Shown here piece by piece: positions 24,900-36,900 of a DNA stretch of 64,000 nt (the first letter of the stretch is position 1; each line of letters opens with the position of its first letter). The notes beneath the pieces were generated by a model. The model saw only the letters and a list, made by a program, of their open reading frames with translations, was not told where the DNA came from and made no database searches. Position numbers and translations under genes: made by a program. This stretch comes from Corylus avellana. Lineage: Eukaryota > Streptophyta > Magnoliopsida > Fagales > Betulaceae. The stretch is taken from NCBI RefSeq assembly GCF_901000735.1, contig NC_081548.1, forward strand, positions 3,658,001 through 3,722,000, read 5' to 3'.

Positions 24900-25260
24900 T
24901 TGTACAGTGTTTAAATTGATGATGAACCGCCAGCTAAGGGGTTCCTCAATAATTAGCTTCATTTTTGAACTATATTGCCAGTTCGATCCAGTCATGGGTT
25001 CCACCACACGAGGGTGCATGAAACAAGCAGCACTGCAGCAGCTAGAACCAAAGTGGTCCAACTCTGTCTCACTGTATCTCGAACCACTCTGGTCTCGGTC
25101 TCCCTTCCGGGGCTACAACGCACGTGCCCTTCCCCACCATCACGTGCACTTCACAAGCTCTACTACAATTTACTCGATCTCCCATGGCGCCATTGCTGCG
25201 TCCTGCAATGTTGGAACATATACCAAACGTATAATTTTGCTGTTGGGTGTTCTGTCTATA
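24900..25260. other. GC-richer island with two G-boxes upstream of IAA29
   Basis: This stretch of about 350 bp is richer in G+C than its surroundings. It contains two perfect CACGTG palindromes at 25121-25126 and 25141-25146, 20 bp apart centre to centre. A reading frame crosses it (24907-25377) but ends in microsatellite-encoded residues and resembles no protein I know. It could be a distal regulatory module, a non-coding RNA locus or a gene relic. It is about 2.3 kb upstream of the IAA29-like start. Confidence 0.35.
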
Positions 25261-25294
25261 TATATATACGACATATATATATATATATATAATA

Positions 25295-25329
<35 letters not shown>

Positions 25330-25879
25330 ATATTATTGGGTTGGAATTGTAGAATCAACGTCCGACAAAAAGCATAGTTATTAATTTAATCTAAAAACAA
25401 AGAGTGCTTTAAAGTATCAAAAACCATTATAATAAAGAAGAAGATCAAAGGAATGTTTTAGTACCTATTATCATGGAGGTTCTTGAATGATAAGAGTGCA
25501 TGCATCATGACGCTTGACGGGGGTCTGCCGACATATTGGGCATGTTTCTAGTTTGAACTATTCATGTGCAAACATGTAATAACTAATTATATTTATTTAT
25601 TTATGTTTATATATATATATAATAAACGTGTTGTGCACTTGGGTTCATGTATATATAGGTTGAATTCATGGTCAACTTGCAGTTCTACAACTGCTTTAGC
25701 CGTTTTATTAACAGTGGATCATACCTGATTTAATTTTCATTGTTTATTAATTTTTGTGGATTTGATTTGGGTCCAATTAGCTTAGTTAATTAAAATTAGA
25801 TCGGTTGGGATTAAAAGACGTGTCTCTTGTGTCTTGTTATGGGACAAGTTCAAAGACCAATTGGTTTTCATTAGTTTTA

Positions 25880-25914
<35 letters not shown>

Positions 25915-26549
25915 ATGCTAATCGGAAATTAATTAATATATGATTTGCTAGCTAGAATATATTCTAACAGGCCAGGTTGCTTGTATTTGTAGAAATGACT
26001 GAAGCAAATCCATTAAATAGTTGGATATTGATCACAAGCACATATATATTCTCAAACCTTTTCAAGCTTTAAAGAAAATCTGAGTGTACATGTTTTATCA
26101 TCTTATGTTGTTCGATCGATCTGTTCTAATGTAGACGACTTCAGATGATCATAATTAATGTTCATATATATATATATGGCTAGCATGAGCGAAAAGATTA
26201 GAAATGTTAACTCAGTCCATATATGTCTTTTAGCATCCCAGTCCTATATTAAAAAGATGAATAGTCAACATAAAGTGGGTGAGTTATAAAAAAGGTCCTG
26301 GATATAAAGTTCCAAGTTGATTTCTTATATATACTATACTAGGCAAGACTGTAATTTATAAATAATTACAGGAAGCTTCAACTGCAACTTAGCTAATTTT
26401 TTTGGAGTGATAATACGGTTGTACGTGACCAGCGTTTTCCTTAGGTTGTACAAATGGTATCACAAAGACATCATAGATTAAAGGGGAAGAGACTGTGACA
26501 CCTAACAATCCAATATTAGGAAGACGAATAGTGCGCTTACATAGAATTA

Positions 26550-26745
26550 GGGTATGTTTGGGTGTACGTTTGAGAGGCCTAAAAGTGTGTTTAACACTCA
26601 AAAAATTAATTTCAAGAAAAAAAATACCCATTTGGAAAAAAAAAATTGAAAGCGTTTTTAAGGGTCCAAAAAGTCAAAAAATAAAACTTTTGCCAAAAAA
26701 AATTTCTTGACTTAAAAGCGTTATTTCTTAATCCCAAACAAACTC
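26550..26745. mobile_element. Tourist-like MITE, copy B (inverted relative to copy A)
   Basis: This is a 196-bp element with ends gggtatgtttggg and gagtttgtttggg (other strand), flanked by TTA at 26547-26549 and 26746-26748. The body is the reverse complement of the element at 23063-23296 (for example aagggtccaaaaag and gacttaaaagcg). It sits about 680 bp upstream of the IAA29-like start codon. Confidence 0.7.
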
Positions 26746-27049
26746 TTAGTGAATTACAAAAGAGCTCATAGGTGTTATTCAGGACGATTATGACTCTAAA
26801 GAGGTCTAATTACAACTTGACTAATCTAAGTAATTGGTTAGTGTAAGTTTTCTCTTATTGTAAGAATGAAAATGAATAAAATTTGAAAATTTGTTTTATG
26901 AGATCTCAAATCCAATCTGCCTATTCTGTCAAGCACATGCGAAGGCAACATTAATTTGTTAATTAAGATCATATTGATCTACTAATCTACTCCTGGGGCA
27001 AATGATTTTCCCAAACTAAAATCACATTTAATTAAACAAAACATAACAC

Positions 27050-27233
27050 AAGAGAGAGAGAGAGAGAGAGAGAGGGGGTTGGGGAATCCGGAGGCAGAGT
27101 AGGTTAAGAGTTAAAGAGAGGGCGAGGTAGGCACGTTTGGTGTACCCTTTCCTCCCTTGTCTATATCACTGCCACTCTTTTACCCGACCCAACTTCCATG
27201 CTGTCCCCATCTTCCACTCGACATTCGTCATTT

Positions 27234-27278
<45 letters not shown>
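27050..27278. promoter_or_regulatory. IAA29 promoter/leader with GA tract and CT tract
   Basis: A (GA)n tract at 27050-27074 and a (CT)n tract of about 21 units at 27237-27278 lie 150-370 bp upstream of the IAA29-like ATG. Plant GAGA-type sequences are bound by BPC (BBR/BPC) factors, and CT tracts are common in 5' leaders. The two are reverse complements, so they could pair in a transcript containing both. Which part is transcribed cannot be told from sequence alone. Confidence 0.5.
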
Positions 27279-27280
<2 letters not shown>

Positions 27281-27425
27281 AGACACTCATATATATATAT
27301 ATGTAAGTAGTATACTTCATGATCCCCAATAGGAGCTCCATTTACATTAAGCTTCATAGCTCTAGAGCTTAATTTCGTGGCTCCATATATATTTGATTTA
27401 TTGTGTTTCCTTTTTGGTATATGAA

Positions 27426-29684
27426 ATGGAGCTCCAGCTTGGCCTGGCCCTTCCAGTTCATCACAGCAATCCAGTAAAGGGTTTCGACCTAAATCATGAG
27501 TTTATTAATGGATCCAAAGAAGCGGCTCTACTCCTCAGCTCGGAGCCATGGAGCTATGGGGGTTGTTTGGGTACCCAAAAATGCTTTAAAAACAAACGTA
27601 CTTCCGATGAGGCCTTTGGAATGATTGGAGACTTGCCACCACCATTCCCCCTCATGCTGTGGAATGGCCACCCAAACGAGGACGATGATCGCAAAGCCCA
27701 AAAGCATAGAACCTCTTGCACCATTCACAAGTAAGTTTATATATACATAAGTACTATATATCTTTATTTAAAGCACTCATTAATATTAATCAATATTAAA
27801 ACTCAAATATAATAGAGACTTTGAGGAGTTCTGAATCTCCATATTCCATAATGTTTGCAGTAATTATATTTTTCTTTCTTTCTTTCTCTTATTGGAAATA
27901 CAGCATAGATCTAGAGCTAGGTTTGTTCCTAATAATTAATCATCCATAATTTGGTTTTCTCTTGTTTCATTTTGTTGGTCGGATTAAATAAAATGGAGAT
28001 GAACAATTTTATAGTTTAGATTAAATTTTACAGATCTAATAGTGTATATATTTCCCTGTGATGTTGCGCCATTCGCCTTAAACACAATTTTTCCCAAATA
28101 AAGGATATTATGTGTGGAATTGAACATATCTAGCTTGCTAATAGTGAATAGTGAATAGTTTATTAAATTTAATGAATCAATTGCGTTTGGTGAATTTATT
28201 TATTTATTACTTTCAGTTTAATTATTAAAAAAAAAAGAAAAAAAAAAAAAAGGAACATTTGAATGATAAAGAATTTCTAGGAAACAGAATTGAATGCTCA
28301 TTAAAAATCATGGAAAAGTTTGAAAAAGAATTCAAGCTGAATTTGCTTAATTAGACTAGTCTAGTTAATGCAAGGCACCCAACAAATAACAAGAGGCTTA
28401 ATTAGTTCTTTGATTTCATGTTTGCTTCTCATGATTTTGTTAATTAGAGAACGTAATGCTAGAAATTACACTTTTATCCCATCAGTATTCCACGTACGGT
28501 GAGCCATTGGATGGTTTAGATTGATATATAGAACCTGAAAAATCCACATATGCATGAAATATTATTGACAATTAATTGTTTCAAAAATTAGGAAAGAATT
28601 GGAAGAAAATCATGTTGTGGGGTGGCCTCCCATTAAATCATGGAGGAAGAAACAGCTCCATCAGCATCAAGGAGGGCAGCAGATTAAGAATGACCCAACG
28701 GCTAGGAGAACTGGTGGATCAAACTCATTATATGTGAAGGTCAAGATGGAGGGGGAGGCAATAGCAAGAAAGATTGATCTAAGGCTCTATCACTCCTATC
28801 AGACGCTCACCAACACCTTGATCAGCATGTTTGCTAAATGTAAGTGAGCAAATCTCAAAACACAACGTCGTCGTTTAGTGGGTTAATTTGGTACTGATCT
28901 TGGGTTTTACTATATATGCGCAGACCCAAAAATGGATAAAGATGGTGCAACCTATACACTCACCTATCAAGATGATGAAGGCGATTGGCTGCTTGCAGGA
29001 GATGTTCCTTGGCAGTACGTATTTTCTCCGACTCAATCTATTAAAATAACATGTACACGTGTAAGGTTAATAGAGTAAATCGGAGGAATGAGAAAAACTT
29101 TGTACAAAAGAAATTATTTGTCTAGCATTTTCTTACCTGAGATGTGTTTGGTGTCATTTTTCTACATAATTTTCTTTTTTTAAAAAAAAAACAAAATCCA
29201 CCATTGAATCAGTTCTAGCATTTTCTTACCTGAGATGTGTTTGGTGTCATTTTTCTACATAATTTTCTTTTTTTAAAACAAAATCCACCATTGAATCAAT
29301 GCTTCAATGGTGAATCTCTTGTACGACGAAGATGGACAGAAGATGTGTACTTAGGATTTTTATCTTCTTAGTTTCCTCTAATTATTACTTTTAAAGAACG
29401 AAATGGAGTCATAATATGAGAAATGCTATAAATTTCATTTTTATTCTAAAATGCTGACGTTGCAGTTTCATTGGTTGAGATTGTCAAGTTACCATTGTGG
29501 GATTGTTGTAGGAAAAAAAAAACATAGTATTTAGCATTACTAGGTTGTTATTATTAATTCTGTGCTGGTTAATTTGTTTTTAAAAAAAATTATAAGGTTT
29601 ATAACCCATTTTTTTATTATTTTATTTTGCAGAACTTTCATTGAGTCAGTGAAGCGTTTGGAGATACTAAGGACTGGGGGTTGA
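27426..29684 (+). CDS. IAA29: Aux/IAA transcriptional repressor, IAA29-like, 4 exons
   Basis: Exons 27426-27730, 28592-28839, 28924-29014 and 29633-29684 join into an open frame of 231 residues, all with GT-AG borders. Domain I is the EAR motif LQLGLAL (residues 3-9), which recruits TOPLESS co-repressors. Domain II is the auxin degron VVGWPPIKSWRKK (residues 110-122), bound by TIR1/AFB with auxin and then ubiquitinated. Domains III/IV form the PB1 fold: LYVKVKMEGEAIARKIDLRL with its lysine face, and YTLTYQDDEGDWLLAGDVPW with its acidic face, which pair with ARFs and other Aux/IAAs. The protein acts in the nucleus to repress ARF targets until auxin triggers its breakdown. A KNKR basic patch lies between domains I and II. 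The IAA29 assignment rests on the SWRKK sequence after the degron and on gene neighbourhood. In Arabidopsis IAA29 is a PIF and auxin target. The gene is intact. Confidence 0.93.
29121..29300. repeat. Tandem duplication of about 93 bp in IAA29 intron 3
   Basis: Two copies begin tctagcattttcttacctg at 29121 and 29214 and run through aaaatccaccattgaatca. They differ almost only in an A-run length, so the duplication looks recent. It lies inside the 618-bp third intron, away from the splice sites. Confidence 0.9.
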
Positions 29685-30583
29685 GGTGGATAATAATAAT
29701 ATTGCTATTGTGGATTTGATTTTTCTTAATTATGTAATAGTTTAGCAAAAGCATATTATGGAGATGTTGTAATAATTAAGTGATTGCTAAAAAATATATA
29801 TATATAGCTTCTGCTATATATCCAGCAGAAAAGAAAAGGAAAATGGAGAGACGAAGCACAATTGCTTGTTTATCAGCCATTTGTATTAATTGCTTGGATT
29901 TTAAGTAACCAAAAGAAAAACTATATGTGATGTTGAATGTATTTTTAGCTGTATTGTTAAGTTTGAATTGAATTCTATTCTCTTATATAAACAAAAAGAA
30001 AAGAGTAGAATGATGCTATTGTTCGAATTTTGTTATATGGACCTACATAAATCATATAACTATATATTTTATATTGCCAAATAAGGTATGAGCGGTGTCA
30101 ATAAGGTCGTTCATTTGCAATAATATGACCGAAGCATTGACACATCTCTGAATGCACGTTTTTGGTTATGTCACGTGCATAAAGTGGTGCGGGCTAAATA
30201 TTGTGTGTAGAGACCGATTTAAAGGAAATTATTTATTATGATGGGTGAAAATAAAATTTGAGCTTTATATATATAAAATATGTGCAAGACCCCATTTTTT
30301 TTTTTGGAAAAAAAATCTCATGAATTCATGTCACCATGTTATATGATTAAACCAAATCATCTAAGATTTAAGATGATGTGGTGCACAAATGTAGAAAAAA
30401 GAAATTAATATTGTTATTCTAATCATAATTGACGAAGCCTTTTTTTTTTCTTGAATTCATTGGTAATTTTTGTTTTAAAAAAATGAATAATAAATAAATA
30501 AAAGATGAAAAAATAACATTTATCTATTATAATATGATACTTCGTACAATCAATTTTACTGCATCAATCATGAGTAATGCTAA

Positions 30584-30880
30584 AAGTTTTTTTTTTTTTT
30601 TTTTTTTTATTTAAATGGAATCCAAACTTGTATTACTCAAAAACGTTCTTGCTCAACAAGAAAAATCTCCTAGATACATGTAAGGCATGCCAGAAACTAA
30701 GATTGCTCTTCATTACAACTCAAAGCAAACCTTGCAAGGTGGTGGGCAGCCTCATTGCCTATTCTTCTGACATGTTTTGCTTTCCAGTGACCTGCCGTAT
30801 TGAGCAGGAGCTTGGCCCTTTCCACTAAATGACCGTAGCTCCCCATGCAGGTCGAGTCTCATCGTAAAGCTTATTAGGTC
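30584..30880 (-). mobile_element. 5'-truncated LINE fragment with RNase H motif and poly(A)
   Basis: On the minus strand the sequence reads SWKAKHVRRIGNEAAHHLAR followed by FALSC, the end of the RNase H domain found at the C-terminus of plant L1-type LINE ORF2 (R.GN.AAH.LA). It then breaks up with stops (for example after ACLTCI) and ends in a run of about 22 A (T run at 30588-30609 on the plus strand). A short 3' piece plus poly(A) is typical of a 5'-truncated insertion. Confidence 0.75.
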
Positions 30881-31339
30881 TCTCTTATGTCTCTCCAAGA
30901 ATGATGTAACTCTTAAAATCACTATTAAACTTGTGATTGATCATTATTAGATTTTAATCAAAATTTAAAAGCTATCTCATTTTTAAAGGAACACAAGAAA
31001 AACTTTTAAAATTACTCATCAATCATATGCCATGGTGGATTAAATTATTAATGCCACGTCATTAAAAAGAGTTTGGTGTGAGTGAGGTGGCCGCCCCCTT
31101 CTAGTCCTAGACCAGAGAATTAAAGATTAACAAGAACTTTCCATAAAGATGAGTTGGGCCAAAAAGTTTGACCCGGCCCTAAAAAGATGCCATTTCTCCT
31201 TTTGCTTTTGAAAAAATTTGTATAATATATTTGGGCCATAAAGTTTCACTTGCCCAGTTGCCCTTATTGAAACAAAAAATCTTAGCCCAGTTGCCCTTAT
31301 TAAAACAAAAATCTTAGCCTATAACCCACTGAACAAGCT

Positions 31340-31470
31340 TTTTTATTTTTATTTTTTTATTTTATTTTTATAACATGTCCACACAAGGGAAGCGATAGCG
31401 GAGATTTAAATTAGTGACCTCCACTTCATAAAACGTGATCAACAGACGGTTGAACTACATCTTGAGAACA
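31340..31470 (-). mobile_element. tRNA-derived SINE relic
   Basis: On the minus strand the sequence runs from a box A-like gtagttcaaccgtctg to ttatgaagtggaggtcacta and then a box B-like taatttaaatctcc. It goes on to cttcccttgtgtggacatgt and an A/T-rich tail. This is the layout of plant Au-like SINEs as I remember it. Box B has lost its GTTCGA core, so it is not a live Pol III promoter. Confidence 0.5.
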
Positions 31471-31619
31471 CTCAACGAGCATTCTAACTATAAATATGAT
31501 TAATTTAAAACTAAACTTTACAATAGAGTTGAAAATGTGTGTTTACAGGAAGTTTTTAGTTTTTTATATATTAATTAAATTTTAAATATTAATATATTTC
31601 TTATTCATTGGTCGATCAA

Positions 31620-32480
31620 AACTTCCTGTTTGTCCTGGCCATTGGTAACTCACGAACTCCCACTCCCCAGCTCTGCACCCCTCTTCAACTTCTAGTTGGC
31701 AGGTTTTAATTCAAGCTTTTCAGGATCTTGAGATTTTTTTTTTTCCCAATCTTTTGATCGGGAAAAAGTAAAATACTCGGGGTTTGAAAGCTCCATTTCA
31801 CAAACAGGCAAGCTGTTTGATGCAATTCCTCTGAGAATCTTGAATATGTTTCCTCGCTAATAGGAGCAATCTCAACCGGACTTGGACCAGCTACCGAGAC
31901 TAGAAATCATTTTCTTTAAATTTCTTCTAGACTATTTCAAGCCCTTATGCAGATTGATATATTTGAAGCAGTAGTGCAGAATCAGCTTCATGCAGGTGCT
32001 GTGAGTTGCTCTATGAAATTTGATAGTAGGACAGTGTGTTCCACCAGAATCAGATTGAGCAATCACATGTGCCACATATTCTTGCAATGGGCTACCATGG
32101 CCTTACCTACCAAGTTCTTGCATGCGGTATGAGCTCATGATGCAAAGTGCCAAGGTAAGAAGGGCGATGATATAGGCTGTATTAAGTGTTTCTAACTCAG
32201 AAAGTAGTCAATTGTTGTATTCAATTTGTGCAGCCTCTACTTGCAAATTAATCATAGAGGGTTTGTCTTCTTTTGGGGAAAGCAAGATATCATATATGTT
32301 AATTCTCTAGATTAATAATTAATAAAGAAACCATATATTAAAATAAAAAAAGGTTGTCTTTATATCTATGTTTGCATCTTGCTTGGATGTTTCTGCAACG
32401 ACCTTCTAGAGGAACCAGTCTTTTATTGGCTAGGCACTAGGAGTCTAGGACCCAAACTTTGACTGTGACTGACATAAGCT
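31620..32480. other. Spacer with no supported gene
   Basis: The stretch is less AT-rich than its flanks and contains a frame fragment KLFDAIP at about 31812, which faintly recalls pentatricopeptide proteins, but stops interrupt every frame. I cannot assign it. Confidence 0.3.
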
Positions 32481-32620
32481 AGTTTAGATACAGGAAAAGT
32501 TAACGTTAGCCATGAGAAATTAACCTTTGATTGGTAAGACTTAAGTTGACCTGCTCCAAAGGGAATTGAGAACTCAGCTGGATATGGATACTGGGATTGA
32601 TCTAACGCGTTTCAGCAGCA

Positions 32621-33325
32621 TGTTAGGTTTTATATTTATGTTGGCAAATTCATGCGTGAAAATATGGGGTATTTGGGTTGTAATTTTGTAGTATTTAAGT
32701 TGGGGTTGAGTCTAGTTTAAAAATTAGTTCCAACATACCCAAGACGTTGCTTGAATCACTCTCGACTCCCACTCAGAGCGAACCAATGCGAAGCTCAAAC
32801 CGTCGACTCTCACTCGAGCGAGCCAATGCGAGGCTCAAATTGAGAGTTCGCTCAACCCTCGCTCGAGCGAGTTTGCAGTAAATTAAGTGTTTCTATATGT
32901 GCATGACTTTTCATATATAATCCAGGTTTTGCTCATTCTATATAAGCCTTACTTTGCACAATTTTTCAAGTGAGAGTGCGGCTGTTCTTTGACCATGGAG
33001 AGAGTTCTACACTCTCTAAATCTAAACTGAAATACAAAATCTCTCTCTCTATCTTTTTTAAACCACAAAAAACCTTCAGCCTCTACCAATTTGGTAGATT
33101 ATCAATGGAGTTTCGGGTTGGACGAAGCAAAGTAGACGAAATTATATAGAAGAAGACCAGAGTTTTGGAACCACTGTAGAGACAAATGGCCGGGTTGTTT
33201 GTGGAATTGCAAGTCTGTGTCTACACTACAAAAGTTTTGCAAATATAGATTGATTATAACTATTAAATGAAAATTTCCTGGGATTGGTTGATTGTTGCTT
33301 CCAAACATCCTTTGTTTTTTACACC
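32621..33325 (+). mobile_element. Solo LTR-like element, copy 1
   Basis: It opens TGTTAGGTTT ... gttggcaaattc and has a TATA-like ctatataagcc at about 32940. It also carries a short tandem array around 32765-32875 (agcgagccaatgcgaggctc and the palindrome cgctcgagcg). The same start appears in inverted form at the ends of two elements in introns of the LRR-malectin gene. Downstream motifs (ccagagttttggaacca) also match the 39274-40394 copy. It resembles a Copia-type LTR with U3 repeats and a TATA box. No coding region or target duplication was found, and the 3' limit is approximate. Confidence 0.6.
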
Positions 33326-33943
33326 CCTAATGCTGGTTTGGAGTCGTATTGCATTTTTTTTGTCACCGCATTTGGTGTACTGTATCTGTATGTGAATCCT
33401 GTGGCGGCCCATTTGGTCAGTGTCATATAATAATTAATTGACTCGTGGTAGATTTGCATATCTAGCATTGAAATGGATGTTTAACCATAAATAAAAGCTG
33501 ATAGCTTACTGAAAAAATAAAAATATCCTTTAAATATAATTAATTAAATACTTTCAAAAAAAATTGAACAGAAAATAAAAGGAGAAAACTACCTCTTAAA
33601 TATCATTTCCCATTCAAATGAACGGGAAATGATTCGGTTCAAAGATATGCCACCTGGAGTACAATATGTCATTATATATTAAAATACTGGCAATTTTTCT
33701 TCGATAGCTTTGTTTAACCACCATTTTCCTACAGTCAACGGAGACTCATAAAACTCGCACTATGGTATTATATTTGAATTTCAAGGCTTTGTTTTTTCTT
33801 CTTGTTTGATTGGGTGTTTATCATCTTCAGTTTGCAGCTGGCCATGTCCTTATCTCTGTCTGTCTCTCTCTCTCGCGGTTATTTCTGTGCGTGGCCCTGT
33901 CTGTGCATGTGCACGTGGGTGTTGCTGTTGCTGCTGCTCAGTA

Positions 33944-36900
33944 ATGGAGGTGGTCTGGAGAATCTCTTTTCTTCTTCTCTGTGCTTTTCAGCTTGTTTCT
34001 GCACAACAAACGACTGATGCTGATGAAGGTTCTCTAGTTACGAATTTCAGAATCTTTACAAGTTCAACTTCATTTTACGTACCCGGTTACTGTTTCTAAC
34101 TACTGCTTTTGTCGATCAGTGGCTGCCCTCAACAAGATTGTAAATTACTGGAACTTAAGAAGCAAATTGAATCTTACTATTGACCCTTGTGCTCAGAGTG
34201 CATCATGGGCTCCTGAGAATGCAAATCCCCGTGTGGCTTGTGACTGTGGCGGCAACACCTGCCACATCACCCATTTGTAAGTTCTCCATCATTATTTTTC
34301 AGCTGTTTCATATACTCTTCTTGTGTTTATGGAAGTTTCCAATTTTCACTTGATGCAGGAAGATATATGCTTTAGATATTTCTGGTGAAATACCCAAAGA
34401 ACTATTTCTGCTAAAGGAGCTGATGGACTTGTGAGTGATCAACTCTTACGCTTCAAGCACTCTTTGTTGCTTCTATCATTCTATGTGATTGAGATTTGCA
34501 ATTTGGGTAATGATGCAGGAATCTGGGTCAGAATGTATTGAGCGGGCCCTTGCCAGTTGAAATCGGACAATTATCAAATATGCAATACCTGTGAGACTGA
34601 TAACTGCTAAACTAACTTCTTATTATCGTACTGCTGTACAGTTATTAAGAATAGATAAAATAAATCCACAGCTTTTATTTTATTTTATTTTTTTTATGTG
34701 TGAGATGTATTCATACTTGTTCTCTTTATGCTGAATGATTGAACAGTAGCCTGGGCATAAACAATCTGACAGGTCCAGTGCCTTCAGAGCTTGGTAATTT
34801 AGCCAAGTTGATTTCCCTGTAAGCACATAGATGCAGCTTTCAGATGCTCTTTAATGTTTTTTTTTTCTTAAGCCTTCTGTGAATCCATTTATTAGAACTT
34901 AATTAATTTGTAAAGTTTCTATCATGTTACAGAAGTTTTAGCTCAAACAATTTCTTTGGACAATTACCTGTTGATCTTGGAAAATTGACCTCCTTACAGC
35001 AGTTGTGAGTTTTATCCTTATTTGCCGACCTTGAAGTAACATCTTTCTCTTAGCTGTGTGATCTCATTTTTAACCTGTATTCTTTTCAGGTACATGGATA
35101 GCAGTGGAGTGAGTGGACCAATACCCCAAGAACTTGCAAACTTAAAATCCCTTCATACTCTGTACGTATTTCTCTTTTCATTATAGTGGTACATTGTGGT
35201 TTTCAAAAATATCGAAGAGTTCAATTCTATTAGTCGTAAATTCATTTGTTGGTTGATTTTTTCTTGTTTCAGGTGGGCATCTGATAATCTCTTTACTGGA
35301 AAGCTTCCAGAATTCCTTGGGACTCTTACAGAACTCAAGGACCTGTATGCATGGAATTCCTTAGCATTACAATATTTTCAAAATTGGAGGTTTCATTTCA
35401 TTATGGTATTTAACATGTAGTCTGTTGACTGAAGCACTTTCCCTTTCACAGGCGACTTCACGGTACATTGCTTGAAGGCCCAATCCCAAGCAGTTTTGGT
35501 GCTCTAATTAAGCTAGAGAATCTGTAAGGCCTCCTCAATATGAGCTAATATGTTTTGCAGTGTCTATTTTTTTTTTTTTTTTTTATACTTAGTTTTGCAG
35601 TGTCTTATGCATTACTAATTGTTGCTAGAAGATTTTATTTTTCCCTTGTACAAGCTTTTCTGGTCTTCTTTGTCATATCTATTTTCCCTACATGTAGTTT
35701 TGGGGTGTGTGGTTGGCAGGGATGGAGAAGTGATGAGGCTCATAGCCTAATCACAAAACTATCTAGTATACAATCAGGATAAGCCATCAATTTTTTAGCC
35801 TCTGGCCATTCTTTTATAAAGCTTCATTTGCAGCCCGGAACTCCGGTGGCTAAAAGTTTGATTTGTGTGGTCTAATGAAGTCTAGGAGAGGTTTGAGAAT
35901 GAAGGTTTTCTGAAAATCCTGCCTTATGATGCTTATATAAACCTTAAGAAACTGAGGTTGAATGTGCAAGTCAATTAGAGAAAAATTATATTTGAGGCCG
36001 TGACATTCGAATGGGAGTAAGTTTCGTTTGAATGCGTTCTAGGCTTTCATAGCTTATAGCATGCGGCATTCGAATGGGGAATGAATGTCGTTATGACCAG
36101 GTGTCTTGAATCTAGTTTGATGACCATGGCGTTCGATCCTTTCTTCGATCGTGATTGCAATCGGATGTCTATGTGGGTCCTTGTGAAACACTTTCATTTG
36201 ACCGACTTGCAAATGGGGCTCTCAGTAGTATCTCGTGAAACATAGTGATTTAGCCTCATTAGAACTTGGAGCGATTGCCCTTGCGATCGAGCCTCTCAGG
36301 AGCTTGAACTTCCTTGAAGAGCTCCGTTTGATCGGCTTACGATCGGGACATTCTAGAACTCAATTATTGAAGTGTATTAGGATCTCATTCGAACGCCTTC
36401 CGATCAGGTTGCAAACGGCTTCTAATCTTCAGTTTAATCTTCAATCTAAGTACCAACTTAACCACTAAACCTAGACTAACAACCAAACCCGTTTTGACAC
36501 TGATTTGTCAACATAAACCTAACAGGGTGAGAGATCTTATTGCTTTCATTGCACTTTAGACTGCATTTTTGCTAAAATACATGATTTTGAATAAAGTTTC
36601 TGTAGAATATACTGAATATTCACTTTTTGTCAGCTTGTCTTGTAGTGGTATTTGTGTTTTTGCTTTTCATTTCTGATTCATTCATGATTATTTTTTTTGT
36701 ACTAAATTGGAATTTCTGGTTTTCTTATGATCCTATAGGAGAATTGGTGATCTTAGTAAGGAAGACTCTACTCTTGATTTCTTGGAAAAGCAGACAAGTT
36801 TGTCCATACTGTAAGATGCTCTACATTTTAGATCTTACTAAACAAAAACTTAGATTTTTTCCACTAAATCTTTTATGTAGAACCTAGACAAACTTTCTCG

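Noticed and set aside
31780..32150. PPR-like gene
   Set aside because: Only one KLFDAIP-type motif and multiple stops; too little to call.
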